A stretch of 64,000 nt of DNA from Streptomyces sp. A1136 (GCF_004795055.1 NZ_SSBJ01000034.1:1-64000); one strand, 5' to 3'; positions 8,534 to 17,738 are shown, counted from the stretch's first letter. Made by a program: numbers and translations. Notes: generated by a model from the sequence alone, not told the origin.

Positions 8534-9701
8534 CGGGGACCTCCATCTCGATCGTGGTGCCCGCACCGGGCTCGGAGCGGACGTCGAGCCGGCCTCCGAC
8601 CCCGCCGGCCCGGTCCCGCATGGAGACGAGGCCGAGGTGGCGGCCGGCGGTGCGGACGGCGTCGGGCGAGAAGCCGCGGCCGTTGTCCCGTACGGCCAGC
8701 AGCGCGCCGGCGGCGTGCCGGGTCAGGGCGACCTCGACGCGGTCGGCGCCCGAGTGGCGCAGGGCGTTGTGCAGGGCTTCCTGGGCGACGCGCAGGAGGG
8801 CTTCCTCCTGGGTCGCGGGGAGGGCCCGTATCCCGTCGCAGGTGAAGGTGACGTGTGCGGTGTGGGCGCGGTCCAGGACGCGGACGTGATCGCGCAGGGT
8901 CGCGGCGAGCCCGTCCTCGTCCAGGGCGGCGGGGCGGAGCTCGGTGACGGCGGCGCGCAGTTCGTCGGCGGCCTCGGCCGCGAGGGCGGCGACCTGCTGG
9001 AGTTCGTCCTTGGCCCGGGCGGGGTCGCGGTCCACGAGGGTGGCGGCGGCCTGGGCGGTGAGGCGCAGGGAGAACAGCTTCTGGCTGACGGCGTCGTGCA
9101 GCTCGTGGGCGAGGCGGGAGCGCTCCTCGGCGATGGTGAGCTCTCGGCTGCGTTCGTAGAGGCGGGCGTTGGTGAGGGCGATCGCGGCGTGCTGCGCGAG
9201 GAGGGAGAGGAGTTCCTCGTCCTCGTCGGTGAATCCGCGGGTGCCGGGCCCTCCGACGTCGTCCGCGCCGCCCGTGTCGCCGGTGTGGCGCTTGTTCGCG
9301 AGGAAGAGGGCGCCGAGGGTCTCCTCGCCGTCGCGGATGGGCATGCCGAGGAAGTCCGACATCTCCGGGTGGGCGGGGGGCCAGCCGCCGAAGCGCGGGT
9401 CCTCGCGCACGTCGGCGAGTCGCTCGGCCCCCTCGTCATGGAGCATCGCCGCGAGGATGCCGTGCTGGCGGGGCAGCGGGCCGATCCTTCGCCACTGTTC
9501 CTCGCTGACGCCGTCCACGACGAACTGGGCGAAGCCGCCGTGGTCGTCGGGGACGCCCAGGGCCGCGTATTCGGCGTCCAGGAGCTCTCGCGCGGAGACG
9601 ACGATCGTCCGCAGGACGTCGTGGACCTCCAGGCGGCGGCTCATGGCCAGCAGCGCGGTACTGACGGCGGCCAGTCCGGTGCAGGGTCCGTTGGGGTGCA
9701 T
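8526..9701 (-). CDS. GAF-domain sensor histidine kinase (NarL-type partner)
   Basis: 391-residue soluble kinase with no membrane segment. It has a GAF domain at about 25-185, then a HisKA_3 dimerisation/phospho-acceptor region (EERSRLAHELHDAVSQ, His202), then a HATPase_c domain (N box in VAQEALHNALRHS, G box in VRDNGRGFSP). It should phosphorylate the response regulator at 7886-8533, with which it overlaps by eight bases. The GAF domain suggests sensing of a small ligand or redox state. ATG at 9701 is chosen because the upstream frame is low-complexity. Confidence 0.9.
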   Translation of the reverse strand: MHPNGPCTGLAAVSTALLAMSRRLEVHDVLRTIVVSARELLDAEYAALGVPDDHGGFAQFVVDGVSEEQWRRIGPLPRQHGILAAMLHDEGAERLADVREDPRFGGWPPAHPEMSDFLGMPIRDGEETLGALFLANKRHTGDTGGADDVGGPGTRGFTDEDEELLSLLAQHAAIALTNARLYERSRELTIAEERSRLAHELHDAVSQKLFSLRLTAQAAATLVDRDPARAKDELQQVAALAAEAADELRAAVTELRPAALDEDGLAATLRDHVRVLDRAHTAHVTFTCDGIRALPATQEEALLRVAQEALHNALRHSGADRVEVALTRHAAGALLAVRDNGRGFSPDAVRTAGRHLGLVSMRDRAGGVGGRLDVRSEPGAGTTIEMEVPGG

Positions 9702-10274
9702 GGGCTCACCGTACCGGCGGCTCTGACCTGCGGGATCGGTCCTCGGGCGTAGGTCGCGGGGCCCGGTCCGGGCGCGCGCCGACCGCCGGCGGGCGGCGCA
9801 TACGGGTCGAGTACGGGGGTATGGGGGCCCGCACGGCCTCCGGGCCTCCGGGCCTCCGGGCCTCCGGGAGGTCAGGAAGTCGGGCGGGTGCTCGCCGGGG
9901 TCGGCTCGGTCTCGGGGACGAGGCGGGGGGCCTTCGGCTGCGACCTGAGGATGACACCCCTCACCGAATGCATTGCAACGGCAACGCACGGTGAGACCGT
10001 TACCCGCCCGATGTGAGCCCGGGCATAGGACGCAGGTCACTTACGAAGCTGCGTAGTACGTCCGTAGGGACTGTGTCAGCACTGGTGCACCTAGCTCCGA
10101 TGCCCGAAAACAGGCCTGATCGGGCAGACGTGATCCACTAAGCGGGATCGTACGTCACACCTTTGCCATGCCTTTTTGCCACCGCTAAGAATGTCGACGT
10201 CGCACAGCGCCGCGGTCCCCACGGGCCCCCGGCGCTTTCCTGCGGCCCCCGCTATTCGAAGAGGTTGCTCACGC
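9702..10274. other. Long intergenic region with tandem octamer repeat and leader of the SLT gene
   Basis: No credible gene. At 9837-9868 the octamer CCTCCGGG is repeated four times without error. A small inverted repeat (TGCCCGA at 10101-10107 with TCGGGCA at 10120-10126) and a TTTTT run at 10173-10177 lie further on. A candidate promoter for the rightward gene is TTTGCC at 10162-10167, 18 bases, then TAAGAA at 10186-10191, giving a leader of about 70 bases. I looked for a c-di-AMP (ydaO) riboswitch, which precedes some Streptomyces muralytic genes, and did not find its conserved core. Confidence 0.5.
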
Positions 10275-10928
10275 ATGTCCGAGACCAGCACCCCCGGCCA
10301 CAGCCTTCGTCTGACCAAGGCCCAGAAGCTCTCCTTCGCCGGCATCGCCACCCTCGGTGCCGCCGCGCTCGCCTTCTCCCTCGTTCCGGCCAACGCCGCC
10401 GAGAAGAGCGGGACGACGGTCGCCCTCGCCCCCGTGGCGTGGACGAAGGTCGTGGACGGCGCCCAGACGAAGACCGTGCAGGCGCACCTCGGCACGCAGT
10501 TCGCCATAGCCGACAAGAACGCGAAGGCCAAGGCAGCCGCCGCCGCGAAGAAGGCGCGCGAGGCGAAGGCCGCCGCCAGCCGTTCCGCGGTCCGCACCCC
10601 GGTGTTCGCGAACAACCTGGACGGCTGGATCAAGCAGGCCCTGTCCATCATGAAGCGCGAGGGCATCCCGGGCACCTACGCCGGTATCCACCGCAACATC
10701 ATGCGTGAGTCCAGCGGTAACCCGCGCGCGATCAACAACTGGGACATCAACGCCCAGAACGGCATCCCGTCCAAGGGTCTCCTCCAGGTCATCCAGCCGA
10801 CCTTCGCCGCCTACCACGTCAAGGGCACGAAGTTCGACCTCTACGACCCGGTCGCGAACATCGTCGCCGCCTGCAACTACGCGGCCGACCGCTACGGCTC
10901 GATGGACAACGTCAACAGCGCCTACTAG
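10275..10928 (+). CDS. Secreted SLT-domain (lytic transglycosylase-like) protein
   Basis: 217-residue exported protein. The signal-peptide region is about 20-42 (FAGIATLGAAALAFSLVPANA). An Ala/Lys-rich helical linker (about 88-108) follows, then a C-terminal SLT lysozyme-like domain starting near LDGWIKQALSIMK. The likely catalytic Glu is in NIMRESSGNP, and the GLLQVIQPTFAAY block is conserved. It should cleave or bind peptidoglycan in the wall. The ATG is preceded by GAAGAGG. A strong terminator lies shortly downstream. Confidence 0.88.
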   Translation: MSETSTPGHSLRLTKAQKLSFAGIATLGAAALAFSLVPANAAEKSGTTVALAPVAWTKVVDGAQTKTVQAHLGTQFAIADKNAKAKAAAAAKKAREAKAAASRSAVRTPVFANNLDGWIKQALSIMKREGIPGTYAGIHRNIMRESSGNPRAINNWDINAQNGIPSKGLLQVIQPTFAAYHVKGTKFDLYDPVANIVAACNYAADRYGSMDNVNSAY

Positions 10929-10956
10929 GCCTCTGGCGGCGGAGCAGCCCCCCATG

Positions 10957-11004
10957 CGCCTCAGGGCGGCCCCCGGTTCTCCGGGTGCCGCCCTGAGGCG
11001 TTTT
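10957..11004. terminator. Strong bidirectional terminator
   Basis: A perfect 14-base stem (10957-10970 with 10987-11000) followed by TTTT lies between the convergent SLT gene and the FHA-ABC transporter gene. Confidence 0.88.
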
Positions 11005-11035
11005 CCACGGGCTCCACGAGGAGGACCCGCCGGCG

Positions 11036-13570
11036 CTAGTTGCCGGCGCGCATGACCTCGGGCTCGTGGCGGCGCAGCAGGCGCTGCACGGCGAAGCCGC
11101 ACGCGATGCCGATGAGCAGCAGGATGGTGATGTCCAGGCTCCACTGGCCGATCGAGTGGTCCCACAGCGGGTCCGTGTTGAGCGGGTTGTCGTGGTCCCA
11201 CGGCGGCATGAGCTGTCCGAGGTTCAGCGTCGTGCCGGCGGCGGCGATGGCCCAGCGGGACGGCATCAGCCAGGCGACCTGCTCCAGGCCGATCGAGTCG
11301 TAGACCTTGAAGAGGATGCCGGTGAAGACGACCTGGACGATCGCGAACATGACCAGCAGCGGCATGGTCTTCTCGGCGGTCTTCACCAGCGAGGAGATGA
11401 CGAGGCCGAACATCATCGAGGTGAAGCCGAGCGCGGTGACGGACAGGCACAGCTCGACGGCCGGCGGCATGAGCAGGCCCTCGGTGGGCAGGTCGCGCGG
11501 GGTGAAGCCGATCACGCAGATGATCACGCCCTGGATGGCCGTGATGACACCGAGGACGATCACCTTCGACATCAGGTACGCGGACCGGGACAGGCCGGTC
11601 GCGCGTTCCCGCTCGTAGATGACGCGTTCCTTGATCAGTTCACGGACCGAGTTGGCGGCGCCGGAGAAGCACATGCCGACACAGAGGATCAGCATGATCG
11701 TGCCCGCGTCGCCGTTGAAGCGCGACGGCGGCTTGGGCGGCGCGAGGCCGAAGCTCGCCGGGATGACCGTGGAGACCACGCCCAGCACCGCCGGCAGGAT
11801 CAGCATCAGACCGATGAAGCCCTTGTCGGAGGCGATCACCGCGCAGTAGCGGCGGATCAGCGTCCACAGCTGCGAGCCCCAGCCCTGCGGCTTGGTCGGG
11901 CGCATCTGCTGCGCGGGCGGCATGGCGACGGACTGCGGCGCCACGGCGTCGATGTCGGCGGCGTACAGCTGGTAGTGCTGCGAGCCCTTCCAGCGGCCGG
12001 CCCAGTCGTAGTCGCGGAAGTTCTCGAAGGCGGAGAACACGTCGGCCCAGGTGGAGTAGCCGAAGAAGTTCAGCGCCTCGGCGGGCGGGCCGAAGTACGC
12101 GACCGAGCCGCCCGGCGCCATGACCAGGAGCTTGTCGCAGATGGACAGCTCGGCGACCGAGTGGGTGACGACGAGGACCGTGCGGCCGTCGTCGGCGAGG
12201 CCGCGCAGGAGCTGCATGACATCGCGGTCCATGCCCGGGTCGAGGCCGGAGGTGGGCTCGTCCAGGAAGATCAGGGACGGCTTGGTGAGCAGCTCCAGGG
12301 CGACGGACACGCGCTTGCGCTGACCACCCGAGAGCGAGGTGATCTTCTTGTCCTTGTGGATGTCGAGCTTGAGTTCGCGCAGTACCTCGTCGATGCGGGC
12401 CGCGCGCTCGGACTCGGCGGTGTCGCCGGGGAAGCGGAGCTTGGCAGCGTACTTGAGGGCCGTGCTGACCTTGAGTTCCTTGTGCAGGATGTCGTCCTGC
12501 GGGACCAGGCCGATGCGCTGGCGGAGCTCCGCGAACTGCTTGTACAGGTTGCGGTTGTCGTAGAGGACGTCGCCCTCGTTGGCGGGCCGGTAGCCGGTCA
12601 GCGCCTTGAGCAGGGTCGACTTTCCGGAGCCGGAGGGGCCGATGACGCCGATGAGCGACTTCTCCGGGACGCCGAAGGTGACGTCCTTGAGGATCTGCTT
12701 GCCGCCGTCGACGGTCACGGTGAGGTGGCGGGCCGAGAAGGAGACCTCGCCGGTGTCGACGAACTCCTCCAGCCGGTCCCCGACGATCCGGAACGTCGAG
12801 TGGCCGACGCCGACGACGTCGTTCGGGCCTAGCTGCGCCGTGCCGGACTTGGGCAGCGGCTGGCCGTTGACATAGGTGCCGTTGTGGCTGCCGAGGTCGT
12901 GGATCTCGAAACGGCCTCCGGTGGAGCGGAACTCCGCGTGGTGGCGCGAGACTTGGAGGTCCGAGACGACGAGCTCGTTCTCCAGGGCGCGGCCGATGCG
13001 CATGACGCGGCCGACGGCGATCTGGTGGAAGGTCGTCGGGCTGCGGTCGCTGTAGCCGGGGGTCGCTCCCTGCGCGGGCGGGGCGCCGCCGCCCTGCTGC
13101 TGCTGCGGGAAGTGCGCCTGCGCCGGCTGCTGCTGTGCCTGCTGCTGCGGGAAGTGCTGCGGCGCCTGCTGCTGGGGCGCGGCCTGCTGCTGCCAGGCCT
13201 GCTGCTGGGGCTGCTGGGGCGGGGCGTCGTACGCGGGGACCTGCCCCTGGTACGCGGGCGCCGCCGCGGCCGCCGCGACGGCGCCGCTCGGATTCAGCCG
13301 CGGCCCGTCGGTCGCGTTGCCGAGGTGTACCGGCGTACCGGGCACGAGTTCGGTCTGCTGGACCCGACTCCCGTGCACGTAGGTGCCGTTGGTGCTGCCG
13401 TGGTCCTCAAGGCTCCAACCACGGCCGTTCCAGGTGATGGTGGCGTGCCGCCACGACACCCGGGCGTCATCGATCACCATGTCCCCCTGGGGATCGCGCC
13501 CCAGCGAGTACGACCTGGACGGATCGAGCGTCCAGGTCCTGCCATTCAATTCCAGTACGAGTTCCGGCAC
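11036..13570 (-). CDS. ABC transporter fusion: two FHA domains, ATPase and ABC-2 permease
   Basis: 844 residues. Order: FHA domain 1 (about 1-95, SLGRDPQGD and SWRHATI), Gln/Pro/Ala-rich linker (about 110-175), FHA domain 2 (about 180-265, RIGRALENE and SRHHAEF, GSHNGTYVNG), ATPase (Walker A GPSGSGKST, signature LSGGQRKRV, Walker B LIFLDEP), then an ABC-2 type membrane domain with six or so helices. FHA domains bind phosphothreonine, so transport is probably gated by Ser/Thr kinases. The family resembles mycobacterial Rv1747. The substrate is unknown, possibly a lipid or glycolipid precursor. Confidence 0.92.
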   Translation of the reverse strand: MPELVLELNGRTWTLDPSRSYSLGRDPQGDMVIDDARVSWRHATITWNGRGWSLEDHGSTNGTYVHGSRVQQTELVPGTPVHLGNATDGPRLNPSGAVAAAAAAPAYQGQVPAYDAPPQQPQQQAWQQQAAPQQQAPQHFPQQQAQQQPAQAHFPQQQQGGGAPPAQGATPGYSDRSPTTFHQIAVGRVMRIGRALENELVVSDLQVSRHHAEFRSTGGRFEIHDLGSHNGTYVNGQPLPKSGTAQLGPNDVVGVGHSTFRIVGDRLEEFVDTGEVSFSARHLTVTVDGGKQILKDVTFGVPEKSLIGVIGPSGSGKSTLLKALTGYRPANEGDVLYDNRNLYKQFAELRQRIGLVPQDDILHKELKVSTALKYAAKLRFPGDTAESERAARIDEVLRELKLDIHKDKKITSLSGGQRKRVSVALELLTKPSLIFLDEPTSGLDPGMDRDVMQLLRGLADDGRTVLVVTHSVAELSICDKLLVMAPGGSVAYFGPPAEALNFFGYSTWADVFSAFENFRDYDWAGRWKGSQHYQLYAADIDAVAPQSVAMPPAQQMRPTKPQGWGSQLWTLIRRYCAVIASDKGFIGLMLILPAVLGVVSTVIPASFGLAPPKPPSRFNGDAGTIMLILCVGMCFSGAANSVRELIKERVIYERERATGLSRSAYLMSKVIVLGVITAIQGVIICVIGFTPRDLPTEGLLMPPAVELCLSVTALGFTSMMFGLVISSLVKTAEKTMPLLVMFAIVQVVFTGILFKVYDSIGLEQVAWLMPSRWAIAAAGTTLNLGQLMPPWDHDNPLNTDPLWDHSIGQWSLDITILLLIGIACGFAVQRLLRRHEPEVMRAGN

Positions 13571-13884
13571 TCCAGCCCCACTTAAGTCCCCCGAGAATCC
13601 CCCTGGCGTCAGGGAGTCCGACGTCAGGGAGTCTAGGGATGGCGAACATCCGGGGGAACTATTTCAGGCCCGGGCCCACATGTGGAATCGGGGCCTTGTC
13701 CAGCCCCCGCGTAGGGGAGCAGACCCGGTCGAAAGCCACCCGGGGAGCCCCGTGCGCGAGGACGCACCGGGACACTCCGACGCCACGCCCGGATGGCGCG
13801 CGGGCGAACGTACGGGGAAGCTTGTGACCGCTGGGTGGGACGGGGGTCCTGGTCCGGGAGTGGTCAAGATACGGTGAGAGGACC
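13571..13884. other. Divergent promoter region, no gene
   Basis: The region between the leftward FHA-ABC gene and rightward serB. Short open frames overlap on both strands without ribosome binding sites. A TACGGT hexamer just before the serB start could be its -10. I see no other clear operator or repeat. Confidence 0.4.
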
Positions 13885-15084
13885 ATGAGCGCTTCGCAGA
13901 CCTCCGACGTCCCCACCCTCCTCGTCAAGATCTTCGGCAAGGACCGTCCCGGGATCACCGCCGGGCTGTTCGACACCCTCGCCGCCTACTCCGTCGACGT
14001 GGTCGACATCGAGCAGGTCGTCACCCGGGGCCGCATCGTCCTGTGCGCCCTCGTCACCATGCCCGTCGGCGGCACGGAGGGCGAGCTGCGGGCCACCGTC
14101 CACAGTTGGGCCGAGTCGCTCAAGATGCAGGCCGAGATCCTCTCCGGCACCGGTGACAACCGGCCGCGCGGCAGTGGCCGCTCGCACGTGACCGTGCTGG
14201 GCCACCCGCTGACCGCCGAGTCGACGGCGGCCATAGCGTCCAGGATCACCGGCACGGGCGGCAACATCGACCGCATCTTCCGCTTGGCGAAATATCCGGT
14301 GACGGCCGTGGAATTCGCCGTCTCCGGAGCCGCGACGGAGCCGCTGCGGACCGCGCTGGCGACCGCCGCCGCCCAGATCGGCGTCGACGTGGCGGTGGTG
14401 TCCGCGGGGCTGCACCGCCGGGCGCAGCGCCTGGTCGTGATGGACGTGGACTCGACCCTGATCCAGGACGAGGTCATCGAGCTGTTCGCGGCGCACGCCG
14501 GCTGTGAGGCCGAGGTCGCCGAGGTCACCGAACGGGCGATGCGCGGTGAACTGGACTTCGAGCAGTCGCTGCACGCGCGGGTCGCGCTGCTCGCTGGCCT
14601 GGACGCCTCCGTCGTGGACAAGGTGCGCGCCGAGGTGCGCCTCACCCCGGGTGCCCGGACCTTGATCCGGACGCTCAAGATGCTGGGCTACCAGGTCGGG
14701 GTGGTCTCGGGAGGCTTCACCCAGGTCACGGACGACCTCCGGGAGCGGCTCGGCCTGGACTTCGCCTCGGCGAACGAGTTGGAGATCGTCGACGGGAAGC
14801 TGACGGGCCGCGTCACGGGCGAAATCGTGGACCGTGCGGGCAAGGCCCGGCTGCTGCGCCGCTTCGCGGCGGAGGCGGGCGTGCCGCTGGCGCAGACCGT
14901 GGCGATCGGCGACGGCGCCAACGACCTGGACATGCTGAACGCGGCCGGGCTGGGCGTCGCCTTCAACGCCAAGCCGGTGGTCCGCGAGGCCGCGGACACG
15001 GCGGTGAACGTGCCGTTCCTGGACGCGGTGCTGTACCTGCTCGGCATCACCCGCGAGGAAGTTGAGGCCGCGGACCTGGCCTGA
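13885..15084 (+). CDS. serB: Phosphoserine phosphatase SerB
   Basis: Catalyses the last step of L-serine synthesis, phosphoserine to serine. 399 residues: two ACT-like regulatory regions in the first ~170 residues (KIFGKDRPGITAGLF; the second begins SHVTVLGHPL), then a HAD phosphatase domain. The nucleophile motif MDVDSTLIQDE starts near 186, motif II is VVSGGFTQVT and motif III is AIGDGANDLDML. ACT domains suggest amino-acid feedback control. The length matches actinobacterial SerB. The start is ATG, with GAGAGGA just upstream. Confidence 0.95.
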   Translation: MSASQTSDVPTLLVKIFGKDRPGITAGLFDTLAAYSVDVVDIEQVVTRGRIVLCALVTMPVGGTEGELRATVHSWAESLKMQAEILSGTGDNRPRGSGRSHVTVLGHPLTAESTAAIASRITGTGGNIDRIFRLAKYPVTAVEFAVSGAATEPLRTALATAAAQIGVDVAVVSAGLHRRAQRLVVMDVDSTLIQDEVIELFAAHAGCEAEVAEVTERAMRGELDFEQSLHARVALLAGLDASVVDKVRAEVRLTPGARTLIRTLKMLGYQVGVVSGGFTQVTDDLRERLGLDFASANELEIVDGKLTGRVTGEIVDRAGKARLLRRFAAEAGVPLAQTVAIGDGANDLDMLNAAGLGVAFNAKPVVREAADTAVNVPFLDAVLYLLGITREEVEAADLA

Positions 15085-15167
15085 CGGGCCCGTTCGAGGC
15101 GGAGGCGGAGCTGTGGGAGGCGCGCGACGCGGCGCCGCCCGTGGGGTGTCCGGGGCGCTGAGCAGCA

Positions 15168-15213
15168 CGTCGTGAGGCTCGGGCCTCGGACGAGGCGGCC
15201 GGGCCTCACGACG
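15168..15213. terminator. Hairpin between serB and the phosphatase gene
   Basis: A perfect 11-base stem (15168-15178 with 15203-15213), extendable through GGCC pairs, lies between two convergent genes and probably stops transcription from both sides. Confidence 0.7.
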
Positions 15214-15288
15214 CTATGGCTTTATGGCGTCACGGCGTCACGGGACGGTCGTCCGGTATCGGTGGTCCGTGTGGCGGTCGTCCGGGCC

Positions 15289-15810
15289 TCAGTGGTCCGA
15301 GGGGGTCCAGAAGTCCAGCAGGGTGCCCACACCGTGCTCCACGGACTTCCAGGTGCCGGTGAAGGAGACGACGGCGAGGGCCGCGGTCGGGAATCCGCTG
15401 CGGCTCATCCGCTGGAGCGTGTCGCCCTGGGCCGTTCCGGACAGCGCGTCGGCGAGGGCGTGCATCCCGGGGTTGTGGCCGATGACCAGGAGGTCGGCCA
15501 CCTCGTCCGGGGTCTCGTTCAGCAGGGCGATGAGCCGGCCCAGCGAGGCGTCGTAGAGCCGCTCCTCGTACGTGGTCCTCGGCCGGTGCGGCAGTGCCTG
15601 GACGGCGAGCTTCCAGGTCTCGCGGGTCCGGGCGGCGGTCGAGCAGAGGGCCAGGTCGAAGCCGATGCCGGTCTGGGCCAGCTTCCGACCGGCCGCCGGT
15701 GCGTCGTGTCGGCCGCGTTCCGCCAGCGGGCGTTCGTGGTCTGTGCCGTCCGACCATTCGGCCTTGGCGTGCCGGAGGAGGACGATCCTGCGGGGTGTGT
15801 CGGCGCTCAT
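15289..15810 (-). CDS. SixA-type histidine phosphatase family protein
   Basis: 173-residue member of the histidine phosphatase (phosphoglycerate-mutase-like) superfamily. The RHAK signature (LLRHAKAEW, about 11-19) carries the phospho-accepting His, ARTRETW gives the second catalytic Arg, and VIGHNPGMH supplies the second His. The short length and RHAK form match the SixA group, which removes phosphate from His in phosphotransfer domains. The true substrate here is unknown. ATG at 15810 gives the conserved N-terminus. Confidence 0.88.
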   Translation of the reverse strand: MSADTPRRIVLLRHAKAEWSDGTDHERPLAERGRHDAPAAGRKLAQTGIGFDLALCSTAARTRETWKLAVQALPHRPRTTYEERLYDASLGRLIALLNETPDEVADLLVIGHNPGMHALADALSGTAQGDTLQRMSRSGFPTAALAVVSFTGTWKSVEHGVGTLLDFWTPSDH

Positions 15811-15917
15811 GGAGCCCAGCTTCGCATGAAACGAGCCATGGGGCGCGGGGTGTTGAGGGGGTCGACAACAGGGCACGGCGCCCCCTTGCGCCCCCTGCGC
15901 GCCCCGGCGTGCGCCGG

Positions 15918-16139
15918 TCAGCCGACGGCGCGCCACAGCTGTGCGGTGACGTGGACCAGGGAGGGGCCCTCGCCGCTCGCGGCGTGTGCCTCGCCCGATC
16001 CGGCGAGGAGCAGCAGCAGGAAGCAGAAGGCGAGCGCGGGCAAGGCCAGCGCCCACCAGTGCAGCCGGGCGTCGGCGCCCGTACCGGCGGGCAGGGTGCG
16101 ACGGCGGGTGGCGGACGGGGTGTGCGTGGGGGCCGACAT
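15918..16139 (-). CDS. Small membrane protein, hypothetical
   Basis: 73 residues with one strong hydrophobic helix (WWALALPALAFCFLLLLLAG, about 28-47), a basic N-terminus and a short extracytoplasmic tail ending VTAQLWRAVG. GGAGG lies just upstream of the ATG. Single-helix proteins of this kind are common and unassigned in Streptomyces. No function can be inferred. Confidence 0.6.
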   Translation of the reverse strand: MSAPTHTPSATRRRTLPAGTGADARLHWWALALPALAFCFLLLLLAGSGEAHAASGEGPSLVHVTAQLWRAVG

Positions 16140-16298
16140 GGCCGCCTCCGTGGGTGTGCTGGTGGGACTGGCTCGCGATGTCGAATCTATTGATCCGGCG
16201 CCGCGGCTCCCATCCGGGGCACACCCCAGATCACCCTGAGCCTGACCCCCTAGGGGTCCGGGGGTTGTCCCTACCCCGTACCCCGCGGAGGCGGGGGG

Positions 16299-16418
16299 TC
16301 AGGGGGAGGCGATCGTGGCGATGACGGCGATGACGACGGTCACGACGAGCATCGCGCCGAGCACGAGGCCGAGCTTCCGGTGGCCGTTCTGGGGGTTCGG
16401 TTCGAGTACGGGCGACAT
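16299..16418 (-). CDS. SGM_5486-type micro-protein next to MFS transporter
   Basis: 39-residue single-helix protein, too short for ordinary gene calling. It has a polar start (SPVLEPNPQNGHRKLG) and one transmembrane segment (LVLGAMLVVTVVIAVIATI). It matches what I recall as the SGM_5486 family of transporter-associated proteins of Streptomyces. It starts five bases after the MFS transporter stop on the same strand, so the two are probably co-transcribed and may interact in the membrane. Confidence 0.75.
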   Translation of the reverse strand: MSPVLEPNPQNGHRKLGLVLGAMLVVTVVIAVIATIASP

Positions 16419-16423
16419 GCCGC

Positions 16424-17710
16424 TCAGTCTCCCATGCCGCATTCGCCCTCGATCGTGCGGTCCCGTCCGGCGAGCACGCCGAGCACGATCTGCGGGACCA
16501 GCAGCCCCGCCATGAGGGCCAGGGGCAGGTCCCAGCCCCCGCTGTGCTGGTAGAGCGCGCCGATGAGCAGCGGACCGGGGATGGAGATCAGGTAGCCGGT
16601 GCTCTGGGCGAAGGCCGAGAGCTTGACGACCCCGGCGGGCGACTTCGCCCGCAGTCCGATCATCGTGATGACGAGCGGGAAGGCGCAGTTGGAGACGCCG
16701 AGCATGAGCGCCCAGGCCCAGGCGCCGCCGGCCGGGGCGAGCCAGAGGCCGGCGTACCCGAGGAAGCCGAAGAGGCCGAGGACGACGGCGATGGGGCCCT
16801 GGTGGCGCATCCGGCCGGCGAGGCGCGGGATCACGAAGGCGAGCGGGACGCCCATGAACATGGTGACGGCGAGCAGCAGACCGGCCGTGGAGGCGGAGAC
16901 ACCGGCGTCGCGGAAGATCTGCGCGAGCCAGCCCATGGTGACGTAGGCGCCGGTGGCCTGGAGGCCGAAGTAGCAGGCCAGGGCCCAGGCGGTGCGGCTG
17001 CGCACGACGCGCGGACCGGTGTCGGGGGTCGTCGCGGCGGGGGCGGCGTCCCGGGCACGGCGGGCCGCCGCGGCGATGGGCAGCCAGGGCAGGACGGCGG
17101 CCAGGGCGAGGACGGCCCAGATCAGCAGTCCGGTGCGCCAGCTGCCGCCGAGGGCGGAGGTGAGGGGGACGGTCGTGGCGGCGGCGAGGGAGGTGCCGGC
17201 GGCCAGGGCCATGGAGTAGAGGCCGGTCATGGTGCCGACGCGGTCCGGGAACCAGCGCTTGATGATCACCGGGAGCAGCACGTTGGTCAGGGCTATGCCG
17301 GCCAGGGACAGCGCGCTCGCGGCGAGGAACCCGGCGGCGTTGTCGGCGAAGGGACGGATCAGCAGGCCCGCGGCGACGGCGGCCATGCCGGCGCAGACGA
17401 CGGCGGCGGGTCCGAAGCGGCGGGAGAGCCGGGGCGCGGTGACGCCGAAGACCGCGAAACACAGGGCGGGGACCGAGGTGATCAGTCCGGCGACTGTGCC
17501 GCTCATCCCGAGCCCGGTACGGGTCTCCTCGAAGAGGGAGCCGAGGCTTGTGATGGCGGGCCGCAGGTTGAGGGCGGCGAACACGATGCCGACGATGAGC
17601 AGGGGACCGAGCCAGGCGGGCTCCGGGGTGGCGGAGGCGGTGCGGGGCCGCGGCGGGGCCGTTCGGGCGATCTGGGGCCGGTTCACGGTCTGGACTTCAT
17701 CCTCGGACAT
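16424..17710 (-). CDS. CynX/NimT family MFS transporter
   Basis: 428-residue major facilitator with about 12 hydrophobic helices. The first helix ends in FAALNLRPAITSLG, a hallmark of the CynX/NimT (cyanate/2-nitroimidazole) subfamily. It probably exports a small organic anion or drug. It is divergent from the GntR regulator at 17798. A near-consensus TATGAT (minus strand, 17717-17722) ends six bases before its ATG, suggesting a leaderless transcript. A palindrome lies directly behind that promoter. Confidence 0.9.
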   Translation of the reverse strand: MSEDEVQTVNRPQIARTAPPRPRTASATPEPAWLGPLLIVGIVFAALNLRPAITSLGSLFEETRTGLGMSGTVAGLITSVPALCFAVFGVTAPRLSRRFGPAAVVCAGMAAVAAGLLIRPFADNAAGFLAASALSLAGIALTNVLLPVIIKRWFPDRVGTMTGLYSMALAAGTSLAAATTVPLTSALGGSWRTGLLIWAVLALAAVLPWLPIAAAARRARDAAPAATTPDTGPRVVRSRTAWALACYFGLQATGAYVTMGWLAQIFRDAGVSASTAGLLLAVTMFMGVPLAFVIPRLAGRMRHQGPIAVVLGLFGFLGYAGLWLAPAGGAWAWALMLGVSNCAFPLVITMIGLRAKSPAGVVKLSAFAQSTGYLISIPGPLLIGALYQHSGGWDLPLALMAGLLVPQIVLGVLAGRDRTIEGECGMGD

Positions 17711-17723
17711 TGCTCCATCATAG

Positions 17724-17738
17724 AATCATGGGATGATT
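17724..17738. promoter_or_regulatory. Palindromic operator between MFS and GntR genes
   Basis: AATCAT-GGG-ATGATT, a perfect six-base inverted repeat with a three-base spacer, lies in the 87-base divergent intergenic region. It sits just upstream of the MFS TATGAT -10 element and close to the start of the GntR transcript. The natural reading is the binding site of the adjacent GntR protein. Confidence 0.65.

Noticed and set aside
9950..10274. c-di-AMP (ydaO) riboswitch ahead of the SLT gene
   Set aside because: The position is suggestive because some Streptomyces cell-wall hydrolase genes carry one, but the conserved aptamer core segments are not present. Only small hairpins and a promoter-like element are seen.
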